A stretch of DNA of 44,068 nt from Streptomyces anulatus (GTDB lineage: Bacteria; Actinomycetota; Actinomycetes; Streptomycetales; Streptomycetaceae): the NCBI RefSeq assembly GCF_000721175.1, contig NZ_JOEZ01000053.1, positions 1-44,068 of the forward strand, in the 5' to 3' direction. The position numbers and the translations under genes are program-made. A model generated the notes under the pieces. It did not search any database. It saw only the letters and a program-made list of their open reading frames with translations, and had not been told where the DNA came from. Of the stretch, positions 18,335 to 27,932 are shown piece after piece; the stretch's first letter is position 1, and each line of letters opens with the position of its first letter.

Positions 18335-19023
18335 CGAACGGCCTGCGCGTAGGAGTCGAGGGCGACGTGACCGTCGACCAGGTGAAGAGTGCGGCTCGCG
18401 CATGCCTCCGCCAGCGTCAGGTCGTGCGTCACCAGCACGATGGTTTGTCCGGCGCGGTGCAGATCCATCAGCAGATTGCGGACATCGTGGCCCGAGGCGG
18501 TGTCGAGCGCACCGGTGGGCTCGTCGGCGAGCAGCAGCGCGGGCCGGTTGACCAAGGCCCGGGCGACCGCGACCCGTTGCCGTTCACCTCCGGACAGTCG
18601 GCCCGGGTAGGCGCGGGCGTGCTTCTGGATGCTCAGCATCTCCATGAGGTCACCCGCACGGGCCGCAGCCTTGCGCCGACTGGTCCCGGTCAGCTGGGCC
18701 GGGAGCTGGATGTTGTCGGTGACGGTGAGGTCGTCGAGGAGATTGAAGAACTGGAATGCCATGCCGATGTGCTCGCGACGGAACTTGGCGAGGGCGTGCT
18801 CGCTCAACTGGTCGATCCGTCGCCCGGCCACGATCACGGCGCCGTCGGTCGGCTTGTCCAGGCCTGCGACGAGGTTTAGCAGCGTGGACTTGCCGCTGCC
18901 GGAAGGGCCCGTCACGGCAAGGGCCTCACCCTTGGCGACGCTGAGCGTGAGCGGTCCGAGCGCCGGCGCGCCGGCGCTGTCGTAGCGCTTCGCCACACCC
19001 TCCAGTTCGATCACTTGGTGCAT
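18331..19023 (-). CDS. ABC transporter ATP-binding protein (MacB/LolD-like)
   Basis: The 230-residue ATPase has Walker A GPSGSGKST, a Q-loop in AFQFFNLL, the signature LSGGERQRVAVARAL, Walker B LLLADEPTGALD and a switch His in VTHD. This is the complete set for an active nucleotide-binding domain of the FtsX-permease exporter class. The ATG at 19023 has AAGGA upstream on the minus strand. It is the first gene of a two-gene operon and overlaps the permease start by four bases. The 220-base gap to the kinase gene on the other strand must hold both divergent promoters, though I see no clear consensus there. Confidence 0.93.
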   Translation of the reverse strand: MHQVIELEGVAKRYDSAGAPALGPLTLSVAKGEALAVTGPSGSGKSTLLNLVAGLDKPTDGAVIVAGRRIDQLSEHALAKFRREHIGMAFQFFNLLDDLTVTDNIQLPAQLTGTSRRKAAARAGDLMEMLSIQKHARAYPGRLSGGERQRVAVARALVNRPALLLADEPTGALDTASGHDVRNLLMDLHRAGQTIVLVTHDLTLAEACASRTLHLVDGHVALDSYAQAVR

Positions 19024-19243
19024 ACGTTTTGTCCGTCCTTACGGTCGCGAGAGGCACATGCCGTTGCCAGTCCTGCGAACCTAGGAGTGCCGTGTATGGG
19101 GCGCGTCGGCCGCGGAACCGACATCAGGCCCTTCCCGCGGAGGATTCGGCCGCAGAGTCCTACCTGAGAAGTAGGCCTCTGGGACAACGCACTGGCCGGA
19201 CAGGCGGACGCGGACCGGGCGGAGAGCGCAGCACAATGCGCGG

Positions 19244-20542
19244 ATGGAGACGGAAGACCGGCGCAGTCGGCATCGGCAGCTCATCGACGCGCTACGCCCG
19301 GAGGCGAAGGCCGCCCCGCTGTCCCGGCGAGCGGTGCGCATCGATGTGGTGCTGGCGGTCGTACTGACCGTCACTGCCCTGTTCATGGCGGTGCGCTATC
19401 CCGGCGACGGGCCGGTGAACAGCAGCCCCCCTGCGGTGGACGTCGGGACCGGGGTCCCGGCCCCGCCCCTGCCACCCGACCCTGGTCAGGTGCCCGTGGA
19501 GGAAGAACCATCCTCCGTGCCCTGGGCCCTGGTCGTCCTGTCGACGCTGCCACTGGCAGCCCGGCGCCGGTATCCGCTGACCTTGTTCGTGGTGGTGCTG
19601 GGCGCAGCACTGGCCATCGGCAGCTCCGCCTCCTGGATCACCGTCCTGGCCTGTGTCATGGGCGCCTACAGCGCCGTCGTATACAGCCGCTATCGGATAA
19701 CGGCGATCGCCGTCCTGGTGATCGCCGCCGCGCTGTCCGGCTTCGCTTTCCGCCACGCGGAACCCGTGCTCCCCGGATGGTCCAGCCCGGGATTCCTGCT
19801 CCTGGTGGCAGGGATGCTGGCCAGCCTCGTCCGTTTCCTGCAACTGCGGCTGGCGTCCAGCCGGGACCGGGTCACAGAACTGCAGGCCGCTCAGGAGGAG
19901 GCCACGCGTCGCGCTGTCGAGGAGGAGCGTGCCCGCATTGCCGCCGAACTGCACGACGTCGTGACCCACAATGTGAGCGTGATGGTGATCCAGGCCGGCG
20001 CGGCCCGCAAAGTGATGGACATGGCGCCCAAGCAGTCCAAGGAGGCACTGCTGGCCGTCGAAGCGGGCGGTCGGGCCGCCATGGCCGAACTCCGCCACGT
20101 GATGGGCCTGCTGGCCGCTCCGGACCACGAGAGGCCCGACAGCCTGGAGCCCCAGCCCGGGCTCGCACAGCTCGACGCGCTCGTCACACGAGTACGCGCC
20201 GCCGGTACGCCCGTGAACGTCGGGGTGTCGCTGCCGCCGGCTCCGCTGCCACCGGGGGTGGACCTCGCGGCGTACCGCGTCGTACAAGAGGCGCTGACCA
20301 ACACGATCAAACATGCGCGCGGCGCGCAGGCGTCCGTCGCGATCGGCTACACCGACGCCTGTCTGGAGATCGAGATCACGGACACCGGTGGTGCCAAGGA
20401 TTCCCCGCCGGTGCAGAGCAACGGCCGTGGTCACATGGGGCTGCGCGAGCGGTTGGCCGTCTACAAGGGCGAGCTGACGGCCGGACCGACGCCGACCGGC
20501 GGCTACCGGGTGACGGCCCGCATCCCGCGGAGCACCGTATGA
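19244..20542 (+). CDS. Sensor histidine kinase, NarL-type partner (HisKA_3)
   Basis: This 432-residue kinase starts with a short cytoplasmic tail, then about five or six membrane segments (roughly residues 27-205), a coiled-coil linker and a HisKA_3 dimerisation box ERARIAAELHDVVTHN with the phospho-acceptor His237. The ATP domain has the N-box EALTNTIKHA, a short D-box (DTGG) and a G-box GRGHMGLRERL. An extracytoplasmic loop with repeated Pro follows the first membrane segment and may sense the signal. Its TGA overlaps the regulator start (ATGA). It is divergent from the ABC exporter operon, the usual arrangement for kinases that detect the substrate or the envelope stress handled by the exporter. 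Confidence 0.93.
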   Translation: METEDRRSRHRQLIDALRPEAKAAPLSRRAVRIDVVLAVVLTVTALFMAVRYPGDGPVNSSPPAVDVGTGVPAPPLPPDPGQVPVEEEPSSVPWALVVLSTLPLAARRRYPLTLFVVVLGAALAIGSSASWITVLACVMGAYSAVVYSRYRITAIAVLVIAAALSGFAFRHAEPVLPGWSSPGFLLLVAGMLASLVRFLQLRLASSRDRVTELQAAQEEATRRAVEEERARIAAELHDVVTHNVSVMVIQAGAARKVMDMAPKQSKEALLAVEAGGRAAMAELRHVMGLLAAPDHERPDSLEPQPGLAQLDALVTRVRAAGTPVNVGVSLPPAPLPPGVDLAAYRVVQEALTNTIKHARGAQASVAIGYTDACLEIEITDTGGAKDSPPVQSNGRGHMGLRERLAVYKGELTAGPTPTGGYRVTARIPRSTV

Positions 20543-21228
20543 ATATGGGCCAGCCGCCGCTGCGCGCCGTCATCGCCGATGACCAAGCCCTCGTACGCAC
20601 CGGTTTCAAGATGATCTTGGCCGCGGACGGCATCGAAGTGACGGCCGAGGCCGCCGACGGGGCCGAGGCTGTCGCAGCGGTTCGCCGTACGCGGCCCGAC
20701 GTCGTCCTCATGGACATCCGGATGCCGGAGATGGACGGCATCGAGGCCACCAGGCGCATCATCGGCGACGCCGGCACGGCCGGAACGCGGGTCATCATCC
20801 TCACCACATACGACCTCGACCACTACGTCTACGCCGCACTCACGGCCGGCGCCAGCGGCTTCCTGCTCAAGGACGTCAGCCCCGAACATCTGGTCTCCGC
20901 TCTACGCCTGGTGCAGACCGGCGACGCTCTCCTCGCACCCACGATCACCCGTCGGCTGATCGAGCGCTTCGCCCCTCACGACGAACCGCAGACCATCCCC
21001 CCGCACCGCGATCTGTCCGGCCTGACCCCACGCGAGCTCGAGGTGCTCCGCCTACTCGCGACGGGCCTCAGTAATGCCGAACTCGCCTCTCGGCTGTTCC
21101 TCAGCCCGACCACGGTCAAGAGCCACGTCGGCCGCATCCTGTCGAAGCTGGACCTGCGCGACCGTGTCCAGGCCGTCGTCTTCGCCTACGAGACGGGGCT
21201 GATCGCCCCGGGCGAGGTGCCTAGATGA
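20539..21228 (+). CDS. Response regulator, NarL/LuxR family
   Basis: The 229-residue regulator has a receiver domain with acidic IADDQ, phospho-acceptor Asp59 in [12 protein letters not shown], Thr in ILTTYD and Lys in FLLKDV. A LuxR-type HTH follows ([20 protein letters not shown], then [10 protein letters not shown]). The start at 20539 overlaps the kinase stop, so both proteins are made in coupled translation; an ATG at 20545 is the alternative. It probably controls the divergent exporter and itself. The gene ends 12 bases before IS debris, so the right flank of this locus has been rearranged. Confidence 0.95.
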   Translation: MNMGQPPLRAVIADDQALVRTGFKMILAADGIEVTAEAADGAEAVAAVRRTRPDVVLMDIRMPEMDGIEATRRIIGDAGTAGTRVIILTTYDLDHYVYAALTAGASGFLLKDVSPEHLVSALRLVQTGDALLAPTITRRLIERFAPHDEPQTIPPHRDLSGLTPRELEVLRLLATGLSNAELASRLFLSPTTVKSHVGRILSKLDLRDRVQAVVFAYETGLIAPGEVPR

Positions 21229-21240
21229 TTGATTCCAAGG

Positions 21241-21500
21241 TCAGTGGCCGTAGCCGGTCAGTGACCGGATGGCTGATTGGTCGGTGTGGTGGTTGTTCCA
21301 GACCGCGGTGGCTAGAGCGAGGAGTCGTTGCACGACGCGGACGGCTACCCCGGCAGCGTCTGGTTGACGGACTCGATCAGCCGCCGCCGCGGCTTGAACA
21401 GCGCCGCGCCAGCCGTTCGGGTTGGCCCTTGCGGGCCGGCCGCAGCAGCCGGACGCCCAGGCCAGCGAGTGGAAGTTCGGTGTGGTCCTCGACACGGACC
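21241..21500 (-). pseudogene. IS5-family transposase C-terminal remnant
   Basis: On the minus strand, pieces of an IS5-type transposase tail are visible: [15 protein letters not shown], then [13 protein letters not shown] in another frame, then [15 protein letters not shown] and the terminal RSLTGYGH. Segments between them are missing or out of frame, so the gene is internally deleted as well as frame-broken. No complete catalytic domain remains. Family recognition is from memory of Streptomyces IS5-group proteins. Confidence 0.6.
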
Positions 21501-21617
21501 GGCCAACTGCCCTCAGTACCGCAGCGGCCTTCGGTCGCGGCAGGTTTTCCGGCGTCGCAGCGAATCACCAGATGTGCGTCAGCCGTGATGCCGTCACCCT
21601 CCAGGGCGCATTCCGAG

Positions 21618-21944
21618 GCGCGACGTCGACGCCCGCCAACTGACCGACGCTCACCACCGGCTGGAACTCGTCTGGGCCGACGGCGGATACCCCGGCAGCT
21701 TCGTCGAGCACTGCCTGGCCTCGCACTGGTCCTGGCGATCGTCAAGCGCAGCGACGACATGCGCGGATTCGTGGTGCTGTTCAAGCGGTGGATCGTCGAG
21801 CGTCTCTTCGCGCACCTGATGCGAAGCCGCCGCCTGGCGCTCGACTTCGAACGCCGCACCAGCAGCGCCGAGGCGATGGTCTACTGGTCGAGGACCATGG
21901 TCATGACCCGCCGCCTGACCCGCTCACGCCCCGCGCGAGCGTGA
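21618..21944 (+). pseudogene. Second IS5-type transposase C-terminal remnant
   Basis: The plus strand reads [17 protein letters not shown] and then, after a frame change near 21715, [37 protein letters not shown], and ends at [17 protein letters not shown]. These are the last D and the E-containing helices typical of IS5/IS1182-like DDE transposases. Only the C-terminal third is present. It points toward, and slightly overlaps, the following minus-strand remnant. Confidence 0.6.
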
Positions 21945-22448
21945 ACCGGCCCGTCGCCGGCTCGGCCGGCCAGCCCCGCGAGACCAGGCGTTTCGCCTTC
22001 GACCGCAGCCCCTCCACCTTGGCCGGCACCACGTCCATACCGAAGGAGGAAGCCATCTCCTGGCAGGTCAGGGGCCCTTGACCGAGACGGATCCGATCCG
22101 CGAGCGCGGCCAGGATGCGCTGATAGTCCGCCGACAGTGCCGTCCAGGCCAGCCCCTCGCGCCACACCGGAACCTGCGACTTCGCCTTCTCCGCCACGGG
22201 CGGTGACGCCTGCACCTCGGCTTCCGTCCCGGCACCGCCCGGTCGTCCGGCGGCCACCGCGACGGCTGAATCGCCGCCCGGCGCTGACAGCACCGCACCC
22301 ACCGCTCGCGGGCAATCGTCCACTCCAGCCGCTCCTGCTCGGCCATCGCGAGCTCGGCCTGGATGCGGTCGACTTCCTCGCGCAGCCCGTCCACACGACG
22401 ACGGGCGGCAAGCTCGTGCTGTTCCAGCAGTCCGACAACCGACGGCAT
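21901..22448 (-). pseudogene. IS-associated coiled-coil/winged-helix protein, one-base frameshift
   Basis: The minus strand starts with MPSVVGLLEQHELAARRRVD, a charged coiled coil to WTIARER. It continues in another frame as VGAVLSAPGGD, then VPVWREGLAWTALSADYQRI, LGQGPLTCQEMA, LRSKAKRLVSRGW and [15 protein letters not shown] know this protein only as a recurrent companion of Streptomyces IS elements. Restoring one G near 22304 would join the two halves into about 181 residues. It may be a helper or DNA-binding partner of a transposase; its function is not established. Confidence 0.55.
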
Positions 22449-22665
22449 TCGCGACCTCCACGGGAGCGACGAAACGACGATCCATCACTCCCACACCGAC
22501 GCCGCCTCTACCCCTGACCAGCGAAAACACAGTCGTCAGACTCGGAAGGACAACAGCCTCTGCCCTGTTGCTGAGGGGACTGAGGGAACCGCTTCGACGC
22601 GATGGGCGAAGGACAGGCGAAAGCCCAAGTATTCGAGCATCGTCCCTTGGACGAGAGGAGCCCCG

Positions 22666-23298
22666 ATGGCCGTCGGACCAGGCGTCTGCATCGGCACCGC
22701 GCGTGCCGATGCGGAGAGCGACGCCTCAGTGATCGCGCGGTCACGGGATGAGCCCGAGGCGTTTGCCGCGCTCTTCGACCGGCACGCCGACGCCGTACAC
22801 CGCTACGCGGCCCGCCGCCTCGGCGGCGAGGTCGCCGATGACCTCATGGCGGAGACCTTCACCACCGCATTCCAGCAGCGGCATCGCTACGATCCGGCCC
22901 GCGGCACGGGCGCCGACGCCCGGCCCTGGCTTTTCGGCATAGCGACCAACCTGGTCGGCCGGCATCGGCGGGCCGAGGCCCGCCGGTTCAAGGCCATGGC
23001 CCGGGTCCCGGCCCTCACCGACCACGACGAGCCGCTGGCCGACCGGGCCGCGGACCGGGTGATGGCGCGGGACGTACGCCGCGAGCTGGCTGCGGCGCTG
23101 GCCGCGCTGCCCGCTCGGCACCGGGACGTGCTGCTGCTGGTCGCCTGGGGTGATCTCAGCTACGAGGAGACGGCCCAGGCGCTCGGCATCCCCGTGGGCA
23201 CGGTCAGATCGCGGCTCCACCGGGCTCGCAGCAAGCTACGCGAAGCATTGGGCGGATCAAACCCGACGGCACGGCGAGAGGTATCCGACCATGAATGA
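22666..23298 (+). CDS. ECF RNA polymerase sigma factor
   Basis: This 210-residue protein has sigma region 2 (FAALFDRHADAVHRYAARRL, then DLMAETF..AF and PWLFGIATNLVGRHRR) and region 4 (LAALPARHRDVLLLVAWGDL, then SYEETAQALGIPVGTVRSRL). It has no region 3 and is of ordinary ECF length. The ATG at 22666 follows AGAGGAG. The gene overlaps the next one by eight bases, a CU044_5270-type membrane protein that often accompanies such sigma factors in actinomycetes. That neighbour may act as its membrane-bound controller. No autoregulatory promoter could be identified. Confidence 0.93.
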   Translation: MAVGPGVCIGTARADAESDASVIARSRDEPEAFAALFDRHADAVHRYAARRLGGEVADDLMAETFTTAFQQRHRYDPARGTGADARPWLFGIATNLVGRHRRAEARRFKAMARVPALTDHDEPLADRAADRVMARDVRRELAAALAALPARHRDVLLLVAWGDLSYEETAQALGIPVGTVRSRLHRARSKLREALGGSNPTARREVSDHE

Positions 23299-24268
23299 CG
23301 AACTCGAACTCCTGAGGGAGTGGGACGCGGGCACGACCCCGCTCACCGGCCGGGCCCGGGCCCGGGCCCGGCACCAGCTGCTCAACGCGATGGCCCACGC
23401 GGACGAGCGCACCGGCACCGCCACCGGCCTCGGTCGCCGCCATGCACTGCGCTTCGCGGCAGTCGCGGTGGTCGCCACGGCGGTCACGGGGACGGCGGTG
23501 CTGATCGGCACGGACGGCTCCGGCGAGGGCGGCGCACCAAACACGAGCACCCCGCGGTTGGAGTACGCCGCCGCCACGGTGCTGAACGGGGCGGCGACGT
23601 GGGAGCGGGAGCAGGAGAAGGAGCCGGTGGCGCCGCGCGACGACCAGTTCATCTACTCGAAGCGGATCATCAAGGAAACGGAGCAGAAGACCGGCAAGGT
23701 CCAGACCTACACCGACGAGATGTGGGACTCGGTGGGCGTCTCCAAGCTCTCCCTGTCCATGGAACTGGGCCGCGAGATGTGGGAGGAGCCCGGGGGAAAG
23801 GGCAGCGGGATATGGCCACCCCGGAAGTGGAGCGAGCTGAAGAAGCTGCCCCAGGATCCTGAAGAGCTCGTCTTGGCCATCCTCTCCTCCGGCTCCCGCC
23901 CCGACGGCCGGTCGATCAGCGATCTCGACGAACTCAATCAGTACGAGGCCTACTGGCTGCTCGGCGAGCTTCTGAAGAACCCGGTACTGCCCCGGGGACT
24001 GCGCCCCGCGGCGTACGAGGCGCTGGCCCATGTGCCCGGCGTCAAGACGATCCCGGGAGTGAAGGACTCCGCAGGGCGGACCGGGGTGGGGATCGCCCAT
24101 ACCGGGCGCGGGTCCTACAAGAGCAAGTACCTGATCTTCGACCCGGTGTCGTACGAGTTCCTGGGCTTCCGCGACGAACGGACCTCTGCTTCCGGGAAGG
24201 AGACATACGCCCAGCTGTCGCACGTTGTGGACTGGGGGATCGTCGACCGGGTGAGGCAGCGACCGTAG
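23291..24268 (+). CDS. CU044_5270-type membrane protein paired with ECF sigma factor
   Basis: The 325-residue protein has a cytoplasmic N-terminal part (MNDELELLREWDAGTTPLTG), one membrane segment at about residues 50-72 (FAAVAVVATAVTGTAVLIG) and an extracytoplasmic domain of some 250 residues. That domain contains FIYSKRI, SDLDELNQYEAYWLLGELL and a final repeat with SYEFLGFRDE. This matches, from memory, the CU044_5270 family encoded next to ECF sigma genes in Streptomyces. A role as anti-sigma factor is plausible from position and topology, but there is no recognisable zinc-binding HxxxCxxC motif. The ATG at 23291 overlaps the sigma gene end. Confidence 0.75.
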   Translation: MNDELELLREWDAGTTPLTGRARARARHQLLNAMAHADERTGTATGLGRRHALRFAAVAVVATAVTGTAVLIGTDGSGEGGAPNTSTPRLEYAAATVLNGAATWEREQEKEPVAPRDDQFIYSKRIIKETEQKTGKVQTYTDEMWDSVGVSKLSLSMELGREMWEEPGGKGSGIWPPRKWSELKKLPQDPEELVLAILSSGSRPDGRSISDLDELNQYEAYWLLGELLKNPVLPRGLRPAAYEALAHVPGVKTIPGVKDSAGRTGVGIAHTGRGSYKSKYLIFDPVSYEFLGFRDERTSASGKETYAQLSHVVDWGIVDRVRQRP

Positions 24269-24575
24269 GCCCCTGTCCCGCGGCCGGGACCCGCAGGGCC
24301 GTCGGCACCGGCAGTTGGTCGCCGGCGGCCCCGAGGTTGTCTCCGGGAGGTCAGTGGGGATGCCGCAGCCGAGGGCCTTGCCGCACGGCGTTGCGGACGA
24401 ACTGCCTCTCGGCGTCGGTGCTGACTACGGGCTTCGTTGCTCTGTGAACAGTGCCCGAGGGCGTTGCGCTGCACGGGCATGTTGAAGATGATCCGACCAT
24501 GGAACCGAATGCTCCGAAGTCGGCGCTCGGCCCAGGTGACGTTCCCGAGCGGATCGAGGCTGACGGCCTGGTGTT
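24269..24575. other. Gap up to the Tn3 insertion point
   Basis: No supported gene. On the minus strand the text LRSIRFHGRIIFNMPVQRNA followed by EARSQHRR looks protein-like and, with the transposon removed, would read across the insertion point into 30366-30400. A TGA soon upstream leaves no start codon. The target may have been a decayed gene. Confidence 0.35.
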
Positions 24576-24613
24576 GGGGGTTGAGGAACATCGGAACGAA
24601 AACCGGCGCTAAG
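24571..24613 (+). repeat. Left 38-bp terminal inverted repeat with target duplication
   Basis: The inverted repeat is 24576-24613 and is the exact reverse complement of 30323-30360. The 5 bases outside it (24571-24575, GTGTT) are the left copy of the target duplication. Confidence 0.95.
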
Positions 24614-24704
24614 CCCCTGGAGGGCTTCAGAGAGCTTTGACCTGGGGTTCAGCGGGGGCGGAGCCTACGGCAGTCGTGTTGATCACTGACTGTGGAGGTC
24701 CGGG

Positions 24705-27700
24705 GTGCCGGTCGAGTTTCTGACGGATGAGCAAGCCGCGAAGTATGCGGCGTACGACGGGGCGCCGTCACGTACGGAGTCGGAGCGGTTCTTCTTCCTG
24801 GACGACACGGACCGGGCGTTGATCGAGCCGAAGCGGCGGGCCCACAACCGGCTCGGTTTCGCGGTGCAGATGACCACGGTGCGGTTCCTTGGGGTGTTCC
24901 TGGACGATCCGACAGACGTGCCGGCGGAGGTGGTCGATTACCTCGCCGAGCAGTTGGGCGTCGCGGACGCGTCGGCGTTGAAGGCGTACGGCGAGCGGGA
25001 GAACACCCGGCTCGATCACGTCCGTGAGCTACGGCGGGTTTGGAGTACACGGAGTTCACCGAGGCGGAGGCGGAGCTGCGGGCGTGGGTGGATGCGCGGG
25101 CCTGGACGACCGGGGAGGGCCCGAAGGCGCTGTTCGATGCGGCGGTGGGGTGGCTGCGTGAGCGGCGGGTGCTGCTGCCCGGGGTGACGACGCTGGCCCG
25201 GTTGGTGGCCTCGGTGCGGGAGATGGCGAACCAGCGGCTGTGGGACAGCCTCCACGGGTTGTTGAGCACTGGTCAGCGTGCGGTGCTGGACTCTCTGCTG
25301 GCGGTGCCGCCGGGGGCTCGGGTATCGGAGCTGGACCGGCTGCGCCGGGGTCCGGTGCGGATCTCCGGGCCGCAGATGAAGTGGGCGTTGGAGCGGGCGG
25401 AGGAGATCGCGGCCTTCGGGATGGGCGAGGTGGACGTGTCGGGGATACCGCCGCGGCGTCTGGCGGAGCTGTCGCGGTACGGGGTCGACGGTAAAGCGTC
25501 GCTGCTGCGGCGGCACGGTGATTCCCGGCGCCTGGCCACGTTGCTGGCCACTGCGGTCTACCTGACGTCCCGGGCGGTCGATGACGCCTTGGACCTGCTG
25601 GAGGTACTGATCGCGACGAAGCTGCTGGCCAGGGCGGAGCGAGAGACGGCGAAGGAGAAGCTGAAGACCCTGCCGCGAGTGGAGAGGGCGTCGGCGAAGC
25701 TGGCCGCCGCGTTTCAGATCGTGTTCGACACCACCAGCGAGCAGGTCGACACCGACACCGGGGAGATCAGCCCGCCCGAGGTGGAGACGCTGGAGGCGAT
25801 GTGGGAGCGGATCGAGCGGGTGGTGCCCCGGCACGAGCTGGCCGCGGCGATCGCCTCGCTGTTCGAGCTGACTCCGCCGCTCGACTCGGACGCGGACGAA
25901 GCATGGCGGGCCCAGCTGGTCACCCGGTTCGGCACCGTGCGGCCGTTCCTGAAGCTCCTGGTCACGGTGGTCGACTTCGGCGCCACACCGGAGGGCCTGC
26001 CGGTCCTGAAGGCGTTGAAATCGCTGCCGGACCTGATGGGGCGCAAGAAGGTCGGCCCGGTGGAGATCGACACCGGCCTGCTCATCGGGTCGTGGCGGCG
26101 TCTGGTGCTCTCCGCGCCACACCTGGAGCCGGGCACGGTCGACTGGAAGGCGTACGCGTTCTGCGTGCTGGAGCATCTGCACCGGATGCTGCGGAGCAAG
26201 CAGGTATTCGCGAAGAACTCCTCCAAGTGGGGCGACCTCCGCGCGAAGCTGCTGGACGGTGACGCATGGGAGCAGGCCAAGCCAACCGTTCTCGCCTCGC
26301 TCAACCTGCCCGCCGAGGCGGGTGAGCACCTGGCGGCGCAGGCCGCGCTGCTGGACGGGACCTACCGCGAGGTCGCCGCGCGGGTGCCGGCGAACTCACA
26401 GATCGTGTTCGACGACGACGGCCGCCTGCACTTCGCCGCCCTGGAGCCGAACCCACCTCCCTGCGCGTGCTGCGGGAGGCAGTGGAGGCGATGCTGCCCC
26501 GGGTCGACCTGCCGGAGGCTCTGCTGGAGGTGTTCTCGTGGACCGGCGCCGACCAGGCGTTCACCTCGGTCACCGGCGGCGAGGCCCGGCTGAAGGACCT
26601 GCACGTGACGATCGCCGCGCTCCTGGTCGCGCACAGCTGCAATGTCGGCTACACCCCGGTCATCGGGGCCGCGGACGCGCTGAAGTACGGGCGCCTCTCC
26701 CATGTCGACCAGACGTATCTGCGGCTGGCGACCTACCGGGCCGCGAATGCCACACTGATCGACTACCAGGCAGCCATCCCGCTCGCGCAGGCATGGGGCG
26801 GCGGCCTGGTCGCCTCCGTGGACGGCATGCGGTTTGTTGTCCCCGTGCCGTCGGTGTACGCGCGGCCGAACCCGAAGTACTTCGGGCGCCGGGGCGGGGC
26901 GACCTGGCTGAACATGATCAACGACCAGGCGGCGGGGCTGGGCGGGAAGGTGGTGGCCGGCACCCCACGCGATTCCCTGTATGTGCTGGACGTCCTCTAC
27001 GACCGCGACGGCGGCAAGCGCCCGGAGATGATCGTCACGGACACCGCGAGCTACAGCGACATTGTCTTCGGCCTGCTCACCCTGGCGGGATTCGCGTACG
27101 CACCGCAGCTCGCTGACCTGCCGGACCAGAAGATGTGGTGCATCGACCGCACCGCCGACTACGGCGCCTTCCAGGACGCGGCCCGTGGCCGGGTAGACCT
27201 CGCCAGGATCGAACGGCACTGGGAGGACATTCTGCGGATCATCGGCTCCATCCACACCAGCGCCGTGCGCGCGTACGACGTCATCCGCATGCTGTCGCGC
27301 GACGGCCGCCCCACCCCGCTCGGCGACGCCATCGCGCACTACGGGCGGATCTCCAAGTCCCTCCACATCCTGCGCCTGGCCGACGAGCCCGGCTACCGGC
27401 GGCAGATCAAGAGCCAGGCGAACCTCCAGGAGGGCCGCCACTCCCTCGCCCGGAAGATCTTCCACGGCAAGCAGGGACAGCTCTACCAGCGCTACCAGGA
27501 CGGCATGGAGGACCAGATCGGTGCCCTGGGACTGGTCCTCAACGCGCTCGTGCTGTTCAACACCCGCTACATGGACGCCGCGGTCAACCAGCTGCGGGCG
27601 GACGGCTTCGAGGTCCACGACGAGGACGTGGCCCGCCTCTCACCGTTTGTACGGCATCACATCAACATGCTCGGACGGTATTCCTTCCAACTGCCTGATC

Positions 27701-27753
27701 TGCCCGGCGGTCTGCGACCCCTGCGTGACCCGGGCACTCCTGACGAGGAATGA
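24705..27753 (+). pseudogene. tnpA: Tn3-family transposase, two frame breaks
   Basis: The GTG at 24705 has GGAGG upstream and begins MPVEFLTDEQAAKY, a typical Tn3 transposase N-terminus. The reading frame changes near 25035-25045 and again near 26445-26455; together the three frames give about 1015 residues, the normal size. The catalytic domain lies in the third part: Asp in ASVDGMRF, Asp in IVTDTASYSD and Glu in GMEDQIGALGLVLNALVLF. The domains recognising the 38-bp ends lie in the first two parts. As written, the protein cannot be made as one chain, so transposition would need a helper enzyme. A sequencing error at either site cannot be excluded. Confidence 0.9.
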
Positions 27754-27778
27754 CCGTGTGGACATCGCTGCGTCCTGC

Positions 27779-27792
27779 TAACGTCTGCGACA
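27779..27792 (+). promoter_or_regulatory. Candidate -10 for a leaderless Thr-leader transcript
   Basis: TAACGT at 27779-27784 fits the actinobacterial TANNNT -10, and the A of the leader ATG (27792) lies at the expected start-site distance. There is no ribosome site before that ATG, which agrees with leaderless initiation. TGGACA at 27759-27764 resembles a -35, but a spacing of 14 is too short, so the -35 is unclear. Confidence 0.4.
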
Positions 27793-27842
27793 TGAAGCGC
27801 GCTGCTATGACGACGACGCCGGAGAGTGTCCCGGCGCGCTGA
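27792..27842 (+). CDS. Threonine-codon leader peptide of the ThrRS gene
   Basis: The 16-codon frame reads MKRAAMTTTPESVPAR, with three consecutive ACG threonine codons at 27810-27818, and stops 13 bases before a strong hairpin. It has no ribosome site, so translation would start on a leaderless RNA. This is the layout of ribosome-mediated attenuation leaders, here matched to the amino acid of the downstream synthetase. In the RNA, 27796-27802 can pair with 27834-27840 and 27817-27822 with 27831-27836, enclosing or following the Thr codons. A ribosome stalled there would open these pairs. The frame is too short for statistical proof; the match of codon run, position and gene product is the evidence. 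Confidence 0.6.
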   Translation: MKRAAMTTTPESVPAR

Positions 27843-27855
27843 CAGATGATCTGAT

Positions 27856-27889
27856 CCGAAGCCCCGGGGCAAGTGCCCCGGGGCTTCGG
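27856..27889 (+). terminator. Attenuator hairpin between Thr leader and ThrRS gene
   Basis: A perfect 15-bp GC-rich stem (27856-27870 with 27875-27889) with an AAGT loop lies 14 bases after the leader stop and 44 bases before the synthetase start. There is no U-tract. An alternative pairing of CCCGG (27830-27834) with CCGGG (27864-27868) would invade the 5' arm and could act as antiterminator when a ribosome waits at the Thr codons. Confidence 0.65.
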
Positions 27890-27932
27890 CGTAGGCCCGG
27901 TCACTTGCTCCGCAACCAGCAAGGAGACCGCG

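Noticed and set aside
18335..18403. Longer N-terminus of the FtsX permease
   Set aside because: It lies inside the ATPase gene; the ATGA overlap at 18334-18331 gives a natural coupled start.
27754..27932. T-box riboswitch upstream of the ThrRS gene
   Set aside because: No T-box consensus (such as GGTACCGCG) or stem I pattern is present; the Thr-codon leader with hairpin explains the region better.
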